DNA from: Stutzerimonas stutzeri
GTDB taxonomy: Bacteria > Pseudomonadota > Gammaproteobacteria > Pseudomonadales > Pseudomonadaceae
Length of the DNA: 64,000 nucleotides
Reading direction: 5' to 3'
Assembly: GCF_018138085.1 (NCBI RefSeq)
Contig: NZ_CP073106.1
Location: forward strand, 1 to 64,000
Below, one piece after another: positions 48,734-57,237 of the stretch (its first letter is position 1; every line of letters begins with the position of its first letter). The position numbers and the translations under genes are program-made. Under the pieces are notes generated by a model. It worked only from the letters and a program-made list of their open reading frames with translations. It was not told the origin of the DNA and ran no database searches.

Positions 48734-48931
48734 ATGACGAAAGATGAGCTACGTGCAGAGCTGGAGCGCCAGAAACAACGTTTTGAGGCGGTCTATGGCG
48801 GTGAGGTTGTCACTTATGCGCCACAGCCTGAGCCGGAGCGGAAGCCGTGGAGGAAGCGCCCTAGCCTGCTGGATGAGGCCTTCCAGGAGGAGCTCCGCAA
48901 AGAGCGGAAGCGCCAGGCGGAATGTTCCTGA
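48734..48931 (+). CDS. very small basic hypothetical protein
   Basis: 65 residues, highly charged (K-R/E-rich) and helical, with GGGAACGAGC upstream of the ATG. A P-x-P-E-P-E-R-K-P-W-R-K linker divides two helices. May bind nucleic acid; no family seen. Confidence 0.5.
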   Translation: MTKDELRAELERQKQRFEAVYGGEVVTYAPQPEPERKPWRKRPSLLDEAFQEELRKERKRQAECS

Positions 48932-49550
48932 TCCAAGCGCCCCGCCATACGATCAACGGCCAGCATCTTCGTTCTTTGACCACTCCAGCACATCGGTATT
49001 GAGGCTGCTGGTCACCTTCTTTTTCCCGGCTTTTCCCTCGGTGCGCTCGACGTCGACCAGGTGCTGTTGCTGATCGGCGCCGGCGCAGGCGGCGCGGAAC
49101 TGGTTGGTGAAGCCCTGCAGGGCGCGGTGGCCATCACTAGGTGCTGACGCTGCATGCGTGCTCGAGGCTGTCCGCCGGCGGCGTTGCCGGCTAGGCCGGC
49201 TTGGAGGTGGAGCTGCTGCAGACCCGCCCCTTTCCTGGGCGCGGAGCTGGATCCTCGATCTGCTCGACGTCGACCAGGTGCTGTTGCCGATCGGCGCCGG
49301 CGGCGCGGATCTGGTTGTGGAGCTCCTGCAGGGCGCGGTGGCCATCACCAGGTGCTGATGCTGTGCGCGTGCTCGAGGCTGTCCGCCGGCGGCGTTGCCG
49401 GCCAGGCCGGGGCGGTGGTGAAGCTGCCGCAGGCCCTCCCCCGGGCGCGGAGTTGGATCCTCGGTGCGCTCGAGGGCGACCAGGGGCGGTTGCTGCTGAT
49501 CGGCGCCGGCGATGCGGATCTGCGCGCGCTTTCTGCCGGTGCCAGATGTA
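48932..49550. other. gene-free stretch holding R1 array C
   Basis: The first ~100 bases have no recognisable feature, and the rest is R1. It lies downstream of the kfrA stop. Confidence 0.6.
49036..49525 (+). repeat. R1 repeat array C (about 2.5 units)
   Basis: Two units with GCGTTGCCGGC(C/T)AGGCC and a partial one at the start, ending some 25 bases before the kfrA stop. Unlike arrays B, D and E it is not followed by R2. Confidence 0.8.
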
Positions 49551-50516
49551 CTATTTTTTCGGGACACTGGGCTTCTTTGCGGCGGCGGGCTTGGGGCCTG
49601 CAGCTCCGCCCGTTTTCTTTAGCGCGGCCTCAAGAGCTTTAACCTGGGCCAGCGCTGCATTTTCTCGTCCTGTGGCCTCGGCGGCGGCGCGCTCAGCGGC
49701 CCTCACATCATCCCGAAGGTTTTTCAACTCAGCTTTCGCTTGTTTCAATTGTTCCGCATTGGATTCGAGCTGGGCAGTGGCTGTAGCCAATTTATCAGTG
49801 GTCTGACGAAGCTCGCCACGCAGCCTCAACGCGACTTCTGCGTCTTCGACGTGCTGCCTTTCTGCTTGAGCCATAGCACCTCTGGCCTGGGCTTCATTTT
49901 CGCGCGCAGCCTGTTCGGCGCGGCGACTAGAGGCAACCTGTTCCTTAAGCTCCTCCTCACGTTTTGCGAAATCCGTCGCTGCTTCCCTTGCTGACTTCTC
50001 TGATGCAGCTAGCTGTGCTTGCAGTTGAGCCATCTCAACGTGCTGTCTTTGCTTCGCCGATTCTGCATCGGCGAGCTGCTGCTGCAGCTCAAGCACTCGA
50101 GCCTGAGCCTCATCGAATTGCCGCTCTAGATCTTCTACCGTCTGTGACGCGTCAGCCAATTCCCTTTCAGCCTGCTCGCGTTGCTCGCCCGCGGCGCGAA
50201 CAACCTCCCCTACTCGCCTTTCCGCTGCTTTGACTGCCCGATCATTTAGGTCCGTGGCCAGAGTCGAAAGGCGTTCAGTTAGAGCCTGTGTAACCTGCGA
50301 GAGTTGTTCCGCCACCTCAACTGGAAGCTCAGCAACAGGTTCTGCTGACACCACTGACTGGCTTGCCAGGTGCTGCTCCCAAACCTGCTTAAGTCGGGTT
50401 GGGTTTCCACCACCAACTTTCTGACGTAAGGCAAAGCCTGTGACGTTGCGGCCGGACGCCTGCAGAGCTTGGCCTGCTTCAATGATCTCTTCGGCTGTGA
50501 ATTCTGCAGGGCGCAT
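49551..50516 (-). CDS. kfrA: KfrA-like coiled-coil DNA-binding protein
   Basis: 321 residues. The N-terminal ~60 residues (F-T-A-E-E-I-I-E-A-G-Q-A-L, V-G-G-G-N-P-T-R-L) match the KfrA DNA-binding domain. Then comes a long Ala/Glu/Gln-rich coiled coil (about 70-285) and a Lys/Ala/Pro tail. KfrA proteins autorepress and help stable partition of plasmids. Transcribed leftward from the A-rich repeat region. Confidence 0.88.
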   Translation of the reverse strand: MRPAEFTAEEIIEAGQALQASGRNVTGFALRQKVGGGNPTRLKQVWEQHLASQSVVSAEPVAELPVEVAEQLSQVTQALTERLSTLATDLNDRAVKAAERRVGEVVRAAGEQREQAERELADASQTVEDLERQFDEAQARVLELQQQLADAESAKQRQHVEMAQLQAQLAASEKSAREAATDFAKREEELKEQVASSRRAEQAARENEAQARGAMAQAERQHVEDAEVALRLRGELRQTTDKLATATAQLESNAEQLKQAKAELKNLRDDVRAAERAAAEATGRENAALAQVKALEAALKKTGGAAGPKPAAAKKPSVPKK

Positions 50517-50561
50517 AGGTGTTGCTCCAGTGAATGTAATGCAGAGACCTTAGCTCAACCG

Positions 50562-50606
50562 GATCAAATAAACAAATAAATAAATAAACGAACTAACAAA
50601 TAAATA
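50562..50606. repeat. AAAT-type short repeats upstream of kfrA
   Basis: A run of AAATAAAC/AAATAAAT units over 45 bases. Likely the promoter/operator zone of kfrA. Confidence 0.6.
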
Positions 50607-50725
50607 AAGCCCTGCCCTATGCACGGTGATTGCATGATGCAAGTCTATGAGCCAGAAGCTGCAGCTTGGGGCCCGGCATGGTGCCACGCGGGCCTTTGCG
50701 AACCGACCAAAAAGCATCATTTTTG

Positions 50726-50754
50726 TTGCGCAGGCATCAGAAATGTTGCATACT
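50726..50754 (+). promoter_or_regulatory. probable promoter of hicAB
   Basis: TTGCGC (50726-50731), a 17-base spacer and CATACT (50749-50754), about 30 bases before hicA. Confidence 0.55.
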
Positions 50755-50783
50755 GCTCCTGTCGAAACGAACAAGGACTACAC

Positions 50784-50966
50784 ATGAAGTACAGCGAGTT
50801 TCGGCGGTGGTTGAAGGCTCAAGGCGTCAGCTTCGAGCCAGCTAAGGGAAGCCACTTCAAGGCATACTTTGGTGACCGCCAGACCATCGTCCCCGACCAT
50901 GGATCCAAGGAAATTGGCGAAGGGTTGAGGAAGAAGATTCTGAAAGACCTGGGGCTCAAGGAATGA
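50784..50966 (+). CDS. hicA: HicA toxin (mRNA interferase)
   Basis: 60 residues with the small HicA fold: K-G-S-H-F-K (catalytic His near 24) and I-V-P-D-H-G-S-K-E-I near 36-45, ending K-K-I-L-K-D-L-G-L. As a dsRBD-like RNase it cuts mRNA when free. Followed by hicB after 36 bases. Confidence 0.9.
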   Translation: MKYSEFRRWLKAQGVSFEPAKGSHFKAYFGDRQTIVPDHGSKEIGEGLRKKILKDLGLKE

Positions 50967-51002
50967 GCCTCAGGGTTTCCCAGCGAGGTGACGAGGTGAA
51001 CC

Positions 51003-51425
51003 ATGTTTGATTACCCAGTAATCGTGCACCAGGAAGATGGCTGCGTGTGGATCAGCTCTGACGATGTGCCGGAGCTGAACAGCGCCGGTGACAACGAGGC
51101 CGAGGCGTTGCTGGATGCGGTGGACGGGCTGGAGTCGGCCCTGTCTCTCTACGTTGACCAACGCCGCGCGGTACCGCTGCCTTCGCCGGCAAAGCCTGGC
51201 CAGCCCGTGGTGCGCCTGCCCGCGCTGACTGCCGCCAAGGTCGCGCTGTGGAACGCAATGTGTGCCCAAGGTGTTGGCAAGGCCGAGATGGCGCGCCGGT
51301 TGGGTGTAAATCGCCCGCAGGTGGATCGGCTGGTGGATCTGCTTCACCGCTCGAAGATTGAACAGGTGGAGCATGCCCTCGCCATCCTGGGGCAACGGCT
51401 GGAGATCTCGGTGATCGCAGCCTAG
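51003..51425 (+). CDS. hicB: HicB antitoxin
   Basis: 140 residues. N-terminal partially degraded RNase H fold of HicB (Y-P-V-I-V-H-Q-E-D-G and D-V-P-E), and a C-terminal helix-turn-helix (M-A-R-R-L-G-V-N-R-P-Q-V-D-R-L). Neutralises HicA and represses the pair, a typical plasmid-stability module. Confidence 0.9.
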   Translation: MFDYPVIVHQEDGCVWISSDDVPELNSAGDNEAEALLDAVDGLESALSLYVDQRRAVPLPSPAKPGQPVVRLPALTAAKVALWNAMCAQGVGKAEMARRLGVNRPQVDRLVDLLHRSKIEQVEHALAILGQRLEISVIAA

Positions 51426-51440
51426 TGCCTGAAAGTATGA

Positions 51441-51464
51441 AGCCCGCCACCAGGCGGGCTTTTT
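51441..51464 (+). terminator. intrinsic terminator after hicB
   Basis: AGCCCGCC-ACCA-GGCGGGCT followed by five T. Confidence 0.88.
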
Positions 51465-51490
51465 CATTGCTGAACAAGCGTACCGTTTCC

Positions 51491-51735
51491 GGGCGCGGTG
51501 GCCATCACCAGGTGCTGACGCTGCGCGCGTGCTCGAGGCTGTTCGCCGGCGGCGGTACCGGCCAGGCCGGCGCGGCGGTGGAGCTGCTGCAGGCCTGCCC
51601 CCTCCCCTGGATGCGGTGCTGGACCCTCGGCGCGATCGAGGTCGACCAGGTGCTGTTGCTGCCGATCGGCGCCGGCGGCGCGGATCTGGTTGTGGAGTTC
51701 CTGCAGGGCGAGGTGGTCATCACCAGGTGCTGGAG
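51491..51735 (+). repeat. R1 repeat (unit D)
   Basis: One complete and one partial unit, then the same ~55-base spacer as in copy B before R2 copy 5. Confidence 0.8.
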
Positions 51736-51794
51736 TTGGTGGGTGCGTATATCGGCGACGTTGGACGTTGGACGTCGGTGTCTGGGTGGGGTTG

Positions 51795-52003
51795 TTGGTC
51801 AAGGGTCTGCCCGGAAGCCGCAGCGGAGCGGAACCAGCTTGCTGGAGAGCACCGAACGGGTGAGGACAGAAGCGAAGCGCGCCCTTGCACCAGGAGCTTG
51901 AGAAGTAAGGCTCCGCCAGCGGTTCAGGGGGTTTGCTTTTCCCCCTGGGCCGTTGGGGACAGAGGCCGACTCGCTCCCTTCCCTAGGAAGGGCGGGGGGA
52001 TGG
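51795..52003 (+). ncRNA. R2 element copy 5 (candidate structured RNA)
   Basis: 209 bp. Same fold as copy 2; bulge C, terminal loop CTA. Confidence 0.6.
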
Positions 52004-52039
52004 GAACAAGCCGGTGGCAGTCGTAACAATGGCTATCAT

Positions 52040-52738
52040 TTAGCGCATGCGCTGCGCGGTCCTGTTTTTCGGTGCTACTGATACAGCAGGATCAGCATGT
52101 ACTTCGGCAGGAGCGTCTAGGGTGATCCGAATATTCGGATTTAGTCGACAGGTTGCTTCTTGTATCGATCCCCAGTGTCTATATGGCACAGTTCCTACGT
52201 TCAGCGGTCGTTCGCTGAACTCCAGATCCGCCGGATGAGCAACAACTTTGAAGTGCTGCCAATCTTCCTGATTCATAAGCAAGGCAACAAGATCCGGTCT
52301 TTGCATTATTACTACATGGGGTTTGAACACGCCCAATGTATCAGGGTCGGTTCCTTCTTGTATTAAACGCTCGCGCAATACGTCTTGAACATCCTCGGCC
52401 ATAGACTTTGATAACCTTTGAAAGGTTATAAAGTCATGATTGTTGATATCCTCCGGCTTCATCATTAGTGGATTTTGCTTTTGATCTAGCTTTACTAGGA
52501 AATCAATGACAGTAAAGTCCATGCGATGCTCATTCGCATAACTGCGCGCCGCCATAAAAGCTTCCTGCTTACTTTGGTATCCATATAATGCAGAAAAAGC
52601 CCCAGGTATGGGGCTTTTGGTCTTTAGGCCACAGTCCTTTAATGCAATCGTTTTCGGTGCGTTTCCCTGATAAAAATAAACAGTCGATAGCTCGATAATA
52701 TGTTCATTCTTCTCGTTCGGGTTCGCCGCTTTCACCAT
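52040..52738 (-). CDS. hypothetical protein paired with a small regulator
   Basis: 232 residues, soluble, more AT-rich than its surroundings, which suggests separate acquisition. It overlaps the upstream gene by 35 bases, so the two are co-translated. The strong hairpin at 52595-52618 lies inside its coding sequence. No family recognised. Confidence 0.55.
   Translation of the reverse strand: MVKAANPNEKNEHIIELSTVYFYQGNAPKTIALKDCGLKTKSPIPGAFSALYGYQSKQEAFMAARSYANEHRMDFTVIDFLVKLDQKQNPLMMKPEDINNHDFITFQRLSKSMAEDVQDVLRERLIQEGTDPDTLGVFKPHVVIMQRPDLVALLMNQEDWQHFKVVAHPADLEFSERPLNVGTVPYRHWGSIQEATCRLNPNIRITLDAPAEVHADPAVSVAPKNRTAQRMR
52595..52618 (-). promoter_or_regulatory. terminator-like hairpin within a coding region
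   Basis: AAAAGCCCC and GGGGCTTTT with a six-base loop. On the minus strand it is followed by a T run (CTTTTTCTG), as an intrinsic terminator would be, about 40 codons into the gene. Confidence 0.5.
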
Positions 52739-53243
52739 TTTTAGTCCAACCCTGAATCAGAACTTTTTCAACGCCTTGGTGGTCCGCTACCGAACTCACC
52801 GCGTTGCGCATGAAGGTGTGACTCTGCTTTGAAGTCATGTTCAGTCTGCGCACAGCTTCGATCCATCGTATTACCGGTCGGCCTGGCTTGCCGTCATGCT
52901 TGATGAGTCGGTAAGCCGATGAGGCTGATCTGCCTGTAAGTGTGGCGAAAACTTCCAAATCCTGGGGGTTATCAGAATCAAATCCCAGAAATTCAAAAAA
53001 ATCCTTGACGCTAGGTGGAACGCGAACGGGCGATGACTCCGGGTGGTTCCGGTAGGCATATAAACAAAGCGCCACTGCCGGATCCGTGATCGGCTGTGTT
53101 GAGCGCTCGGGGCTCGTCAGCTCCTCCCACTTTGCCTTCTGCAGCCCGAAGGCGTCAGCAGCAGCGACCTTTGAAAGGCCATTTTCCAGCCGCCAGCGCT
53201 CCAAGTCGGTACCGCAGATAGGCTCAAGGGGCTTTTTCGTCAT
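52704..53243 (-). CDS. small putative regulator
   Basis: 179 residues from ATG 53243 (GAAGAG upstream). The N-terminal part (L-E-R-W-R-L-E-N-G-L-S-K-V-A-A-A-D-A-F-G-L) reads like a helix-turn-helix, and the middle has T-L-T-G-R-S-A-S-S-A-Y-R-L-I-K, a second one. Divergent from the LPD7 gene, whose operator-like element lies 115 bases away. A candidate transfer regulator, by position only. Confidence 0.58.
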   Translation of the reverse strand: MTKKPLEPICGTDLERWRLENGLSKVAAADAFGLQKAKWEELTSPERSTQPITDPAVALCLYAYRNHPESSPVRVPPSVKDFFEFLGFDSDNPQDLEVFATLTGRSASSAYRLIKHDGKPGRPVIRWIEAVRRLNMTSKQSHTFMRNAVSSVADHQGVEKVLIQGWTKNGESGEPEREE

Positions 53244-53357
53244 GTCCACACTCTTCTGTTAGTCGAATAGTAGCAAAGAAGCATCACTTGGTCTGGCGCG
53301 CGATGAAATTCCCTCAACAGCAGGGCTCACGCGCACCTTCACAAGCGCCGATTTTTT

Positions 53358-53375
53358 GCATAGTATACACAATAC
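53358..53375 (+). promoter_or_regulatory. promoter and operator-like element of the LPD7 gene
   Basis: GCATAGTATACACAATAC follows the family pattern with G(C/T)AT and ATAC ends. TTCACA (53338-53343), 17 bases and TAGTAT (53361-53366) form a fair promoter. Confidence 0.58.
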
Positions 53376-53491
53376 AAAAGACGGTAAGCACGCAAACAAC
53401 ACCGCCTTCGACCCCTTTGCTCAGCTGTAGTTCAGGACGGATGGGCAAGGACGCAGGCAGCGTAATCACCACGCTACATAAGGGAATGGCC

Positions 53492-55705
53492 ATGAGCGCA
53501 GAGTCAGACGCACAAATGCAGCATTTCGTAAGCGCTGTCTACAGTCAAAACGACGCGAGCGGCGCCGATGTGAGCCAGGTTGCGCTGGCTAGCATCGAGT
53601 CGAGATCGATTAGCTTCTCTCGCTGGAAGGAATCGGCCGATGAAGCGGGAGAACCAGGTGTAATCCCAGAGCGGTTGCTGCGTCACTGGGTCGATGCCGA
53701 TATCGCCAGTTTCCGCAGCTTGGAAGGTGATGTTGATGCTGAGATTGCGGCGGACAACATCGCTGCAAACTATCGGCTTTACGACGAATACTGCAAGGAA
53801 ATGCAAGCCCTCGCAGGGGATGTAGCCGCGCGAGTAGACGAGCTGAATGCCGCGAGCCGCCGGCGCGGGATTGAGCAGGATCGGGTTTCAGCAAGAGACC
53901 TGGTCGCGCGCTTACGCGACACCGAGTCTCAAAGGAACCTACCGGCAGATACATCGGATTTGGATGGTTTCACCGGAGGCGGTTCGAGTGCTACCGACTC
54001 GCCGGTTGAGCCGATTGTTGTTCGCCAGATCCTCGAGAGCATCACCTATAAGACCCAGGTTGATGGCAGTGTCATGTACCTAGTGCACGAGCGCCCTGCC
54101 TTTACTGACCACGGTCGTCACATTCTCTTAGATAAAAAAGCACTGCTCGATGATGAAGCAATTCTCGCGGCGGTGTTGCTTGCAAAGGAAAAGTACGGCG
54201 GTGCCTTTTCTCTGACAGGCTCGGAGGAGTTCAAGCGCAGGGCGCTCGAAGTGATCGCTAAGAACAATATCGAGGTCAAGCTCAAAAGCCCCGCACAAGA
54301 AATGATGCTGCGAGAAGTTGCAGAGAAGTACCCGGATTACAAGTTCAAACCCAAAATGCCAATGGAGCTGCAGGCGACGAGCGAAGCTGAGCCCGTCGAT
54401 CAGCCCCTCGAAAGCGCGAGTGCAACAGCGCAGTCCGAAAGCGAGAGCACAACAGCCAGCAAAGCTCTTCGCAGCTACGCGGGGCGTGTACTGTCCCATG
54501 GCGCGGCTAATTATAACAATGATCCAGACGAGAACATGAGCTACTTCGTGAAACTCGAAACGGATGAAGGCGAGGAAACAGTTTGGGGGGTCGACCTCAA
54601 ACGGGCGATGTCTGAAACCGTTGCCGGCGTAGGTGACATCGTTGCGCTTGAGTTCCAGGGCAAGCAGCCAGTTACAGTTACCGGTCCTGATCGCGACGAG
54701 ACAGGCAAGATTATCGGTACGAAGCAGATCGAAACGAGCCGCAATACCTGGGCGGTATCGATAACACAGAAGTGCCAGGCAAGTGATGATTCGTCCACTT
54801 CTGACTCAACGACTATTCACAGCTCCGATAGCGTTGAGGACATACGTCCAGTTAAAGCGATTCATTGGTGGGAAACTCAATCCTCGATAATCAATGAGCA
54901 TGTCGCAGATTCCAATGAGCGTTCGCTGCTGCTTCAAGAACTTGGTGAAAAGCCAAGTGAAGATGCTGTGTATTGGTTCGACTCTGCTGGCAATTACGTA
55001 GAGAACCCAAGTATCGACGCATTGCGTTCTTATGAACATAAGCAGTTCAACAAACAACTTCATAGTCAGGAGGCGAGCCAACCAGATACCCGCGAAGTAG
55101 AGGCAATTGATTCAGCAATCAATCACATGAGGGACTACAGCATGTCTGATACCGAGAACAAACATCCGGTGCTTCGCGGGGTAGCGAAAGACCCCGAGAC
55201 TGGCGAGTTTGAAACCAGCGTTTTGCTTTTCAAAGGCAAGGGCGATTACCTGCAGGGCTTTATCAAAGTCGACGGCGTAAAGCAGCAAGTGTTGGCTCAT
55301 CTGAACGAGCGCAAACCCGACGAATCCACCGGTGAGATCAAACCCAACTTCATCAAGCTTTCCAAGGCTGTTGGCCAGGGCGACGACACCCAATGGCAAG
55401 AACTCGGCTTCGGCAATGCCGTGAACAAGCGAAACGATGGCAAACAAGTCTACTTCGACGAGGTGCTGTTCAACGTCGATGGTAAGACCATCGGCGCGCG
55501 GGTGGGCAAGTTCGTTGACGAAGAAATGCATCGCAAGCTGGGCTTCCTGGAAGAGCGGATCGCGCGCCCCGAGAAGGACAAGGCTCCTGCAGAAGGCACT
55601 CAAGACCCAAAGCAGAAGGCGCCGGCGGCAACTCCGGAGCAGGCCGCTCCGGTGGAAACAGCCGGCGCCCGCGCACCGCGAAAGCCTAGGGCTGCCCGCG
55701 CTTAA
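53492..55705 (+). CDS. large LPD7-domain protein linked to transfer
   Basis: 737 residues from ATG 53492, chosen because AAGGGA lies six bases upstream; a longer frame begins before the promoter. After ~170 polar residues comes an LPD7 domain (about 175-285) closely resembling the TraI C-terminus (V-D-G-S-V-M-Y-L-V, L-T-G-S-E-E-F-K-R-R). Then a segment (V-W-G-V-D-L-K-R-A and R-N-T-W-A-V-S) of the kind found at the ends of relaxases and primases, and a C-terminal Pro/Ala/Lys tail. It may be a DNA-end or relaxosome helper protein. Confidence 0.7.
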   Translation: MSAESDAQMQHFVSAVYSQNDASGADVSQVALASIESRSISFSRWKESADEAGEPGVIPERLLRHWVDADIASFRSLEGDVDAEIAADNIAANYRLYDEYCKEMQALAGDVAARVDELNAASRRRGIEQDRVSARDLVARLRDTESQRNLPADTSDLDGFTGGGSSATDSPVEPIVVRQILESITYKTQVDGSVMYLVHERPAFTDHGRHILLDKKALLDDEAILAAVLLAKEKYGGAFSLTGSEEFKRRALEVIAKNNIEVKLKSPAQEMMLREVAEKYPDYKFKPKMPMELQATSEAEPVDQPLESASATAQSESESTTASKALRSYAGRVLSHGAANYNNDPDENMSYFVKLETDEGEETVWGVDLKRAMSETVAGVGDIVALEFQGKQPVTVTGPDRDETGKIIGTKQIETSRNTWAVSITQKCQASDDSSTSDSTTIHSSDSVEDIRPVKAIHWWETQSSIINEHVADSNERSLLLQELGEKPSEDAVYWFDSAGNYVENPSIDALRSYEHKQFNKQLHSQEASQPDTREVEAIDSAINHMRDYSMSDTENKHPVLRGVAKDPETGEFETSVLLFKGKGDYLQGFIKVDGVKQQVLAHLNERKPDESTGEIKPNFIKLSKAVGQGDDTQWQELGFGNAVNKRNDGKQVYFDEVLFNVDGKTIGARVGKFVDEEMHRKLGFLEERIARPEKDKAPAEGTQDPKQKAPAATPEQAAPVETAGARAPRKPRAARA

Positions 55706-55736
55706 AAACGTCGTTCTTAACTCTCAGGTACCCGTC

Positions 55737-56264
55737 ATGAAAAAATCAATCTGTAGCGTACTTCTCCTAGTGCTCTTTCTGGCCGTAGATGCTCAAGCGG
55801 CTACTTGCCGTGCAGGCGAAGCGGCAGTACGCGGCAGTCAGACGGGATACGAAGAGGACAAGACCGCCGCCAACGAAACGTCGGAGAAGGAGCTCTCCTT
55901 CTCCGACGCCCTGGAGCAATGTGTCGGTGGTATCAGTGGCGCGCAAACGTCGCCTTCTTTCGGCGGGGGCGGTGGACTCAGCGACATGCTCGATCAGCTG
56001 GTCAACAGGGTTTGCCGTATCGCCAGGGAGCGAATCAACGGCGAGCTCGATACAGACTCGAAACGCCGAATGGCTGCAGCGTTGCAGAACATATACCGCG
56101 ACTATGAGGCTAACCAGGCTAGTCAGCCCTCCTCCACATCTTCCAGTAGTGCTTCTGCGCAATCGGGAGCGCCCTCTACGGCTGTTCAATCGCCAGTATC
56201 CACGCCTGCCATTGAACCATCTCAGAATGATCAAAGTGCCTTTTGGCAAAGCATCTGGAAGTAG
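55737..56264 (+). CDS. periplasmic hypothetical protein
   Basis: 175 residues from ATG 55737, signal peptide cut after A-Q-A (about 21). Four Cys (A-T-C-R, Q-C-V-G, R-V-C-R) and a Ser/Pro/Gln-rich tail. First of the gene set pilM-transglycosylase-dotB-icmT. Unknown function; a transfer role is likely from context. Confidence 0.6.
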   Translation: MKKSICSVLLLVLFLAVDAQAATCRAGEAAVRGSQTGYEEDKTAANETSEKELSFSDALEQCVGGISGAQTSPSFGGGGGLSDMLDQLVNRVCRIARERINGELDTDSKRRMAAALQNIYRDYEANQASQPSSTSSSSASAQSGAPSTAVQSPVSTPAIEPSQNDQSAFWQSIWK

Positions 56265-56266
56265 CT

Positions 56267-56698
56267 ATGCCGTTAATTCTGATTTTCTTAGTCGCGATGC
56301 TTACCGGGATCTATTTTCTTTCAGAAAATAGTGAGGCATCTAAGATCGATTCGTTCACTGCGGAAAACAACGTCCGCGTAACGAACATGCTTATCTACAG
56401 AAATGCCGTCACCTTATTTGCTGAAGCAAACCCCTCTTACACCGGAGTTGTGCCCGACAACAACCTATCGCTGCCAACCTGGTTCAGGAAGATGAACGAT
56501 ATAGGAAACTATGTCGCTACTGGTAAAGCATATGTCTATGCACAGGGGCGTTCTGAACTAGCCTATGCTTTAGCTGAAAAAACAGAGTCCATCGCTGTCG
56601 GTATAAAGAAAAATGGGGTGCTGGTACATCCCTCAGAAGGTAATACCGGAATTGCTGTTCCAGCAAGCGTGCCGGATGAATCTGTGGTGATCCTATAA
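56267..56698 (+). CDS. pilM: PilM, thin-pilus biogenesis protein
   Basis: 143 residues from ATG 56267. A hydrophobic N-terminal anchor (2-18) followed by a small soluble domain (R-N-A-V-T-L-F-A-E-A-N-P-S-Y-T-G), as in R64 PilM. In R64 it lies in the pil operon; here it is placed in the dotB operon. Its stop overlaps the next ATG (TAATG). Confidence 0.78.
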   Translation: MPLILIFLVAMLTGIYFLSENSEASKIDSFTAENNVRVTNMLIYRNAVTLFAEANPSYTGVVPDNNLSLPTWFRKMNDIGNYVATGKAYVYAQGRSELAYALAEKTESIAVGIKKNGVLVHPSEGNTGIAVPASVPDESVVIL

Positions 56699-57228
56699 TG
56701 ATTAGGCATTGTATGGCGCTTCTTATCATACTTTTGCCGAGCATATGCAAAGCGGAAGTTCCACCGCCGACCTACCAGAATGTCGCTATGCAGGCCGGCG
56801 TGCCTGTTGAATATCTTTACGCAGTTGCAAAAACCGAAAGTAACACCCAATTGACTATCGGCTACTACCCATGGCCATGGACGCTGAATGTCGCCGGAGA
56901 AAGCCGGCGGTTTGCGACATTCAAAGAGGCCTGCGCTGACGCAGAGTCGGCTGTCGCGAAACACGGCGGCCGTTCTGTCGATATTGGTATCGGTCAATTG
57001 AACTGGGGCTATAACGGATTTAAATACTTTGCCTCTCCTTGCGATTCATTGAATCCGAGGAGAAACCTCGAAGTGGCTGCGATGCTTCTAAGGCAGCATT
57101 TCGAGAAGTATGGCGATTGGTTAGAGGCTGCAGGACGCTATCATCGCCCGGCAGGAGGAGCGCCTGCCGAAATATACAAAGCGAAGATCAGGAAGCGTCT
57201 TCAACAAATCACGATAGTATCCCGATAG
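56698..57228 (+). CDS. lytic transglycosylase (PilT-type of IncI pil operons)
   Basis: 176 residues with a signal peptide (cut after C-K-A at 19). SLT-like catalytic region: A-V-A-K-T-E-S-N with Glu near 47 and G-I-G-Q-L-N-W. It locally opens peptidoglycan for the pilus or channel. In R64 the pilus transglycosylase is called PilT, a different protein from the PilT retraction ATPase. Confidence 0.86.
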   Translation: MIRHCMALLIILLPSICKAEVPPPTYQNVAMQAGVPVEYLYAVAKTESNTQLTIGYYPWPWTLNVAGESRRFATFKEACADAESAVAKHGGRSVDIGIGQLNWGYNGFKYFASPCDSLNPRRNLEVAAMLLRQHFEKYGDWLEAAGRYHRPAGGAPAEIYKAKIRKRLQQITIVSR

Positions 57229-57237
57229 GTATTACGC

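Larger units (their letters stand above)
51426..52039. other. gene-free stretch: terminator, R1 unit D and R2 copy 5
   Basis: No supported gene between hicB and the leftward gene ending at 52040. Confidence 0.7.

Noticed and set aside
56698..57228. Naming the transglycosylase pilT
   Set aside because: The name is used for a retraction ATPase in other pili, so a symbol would mislead.
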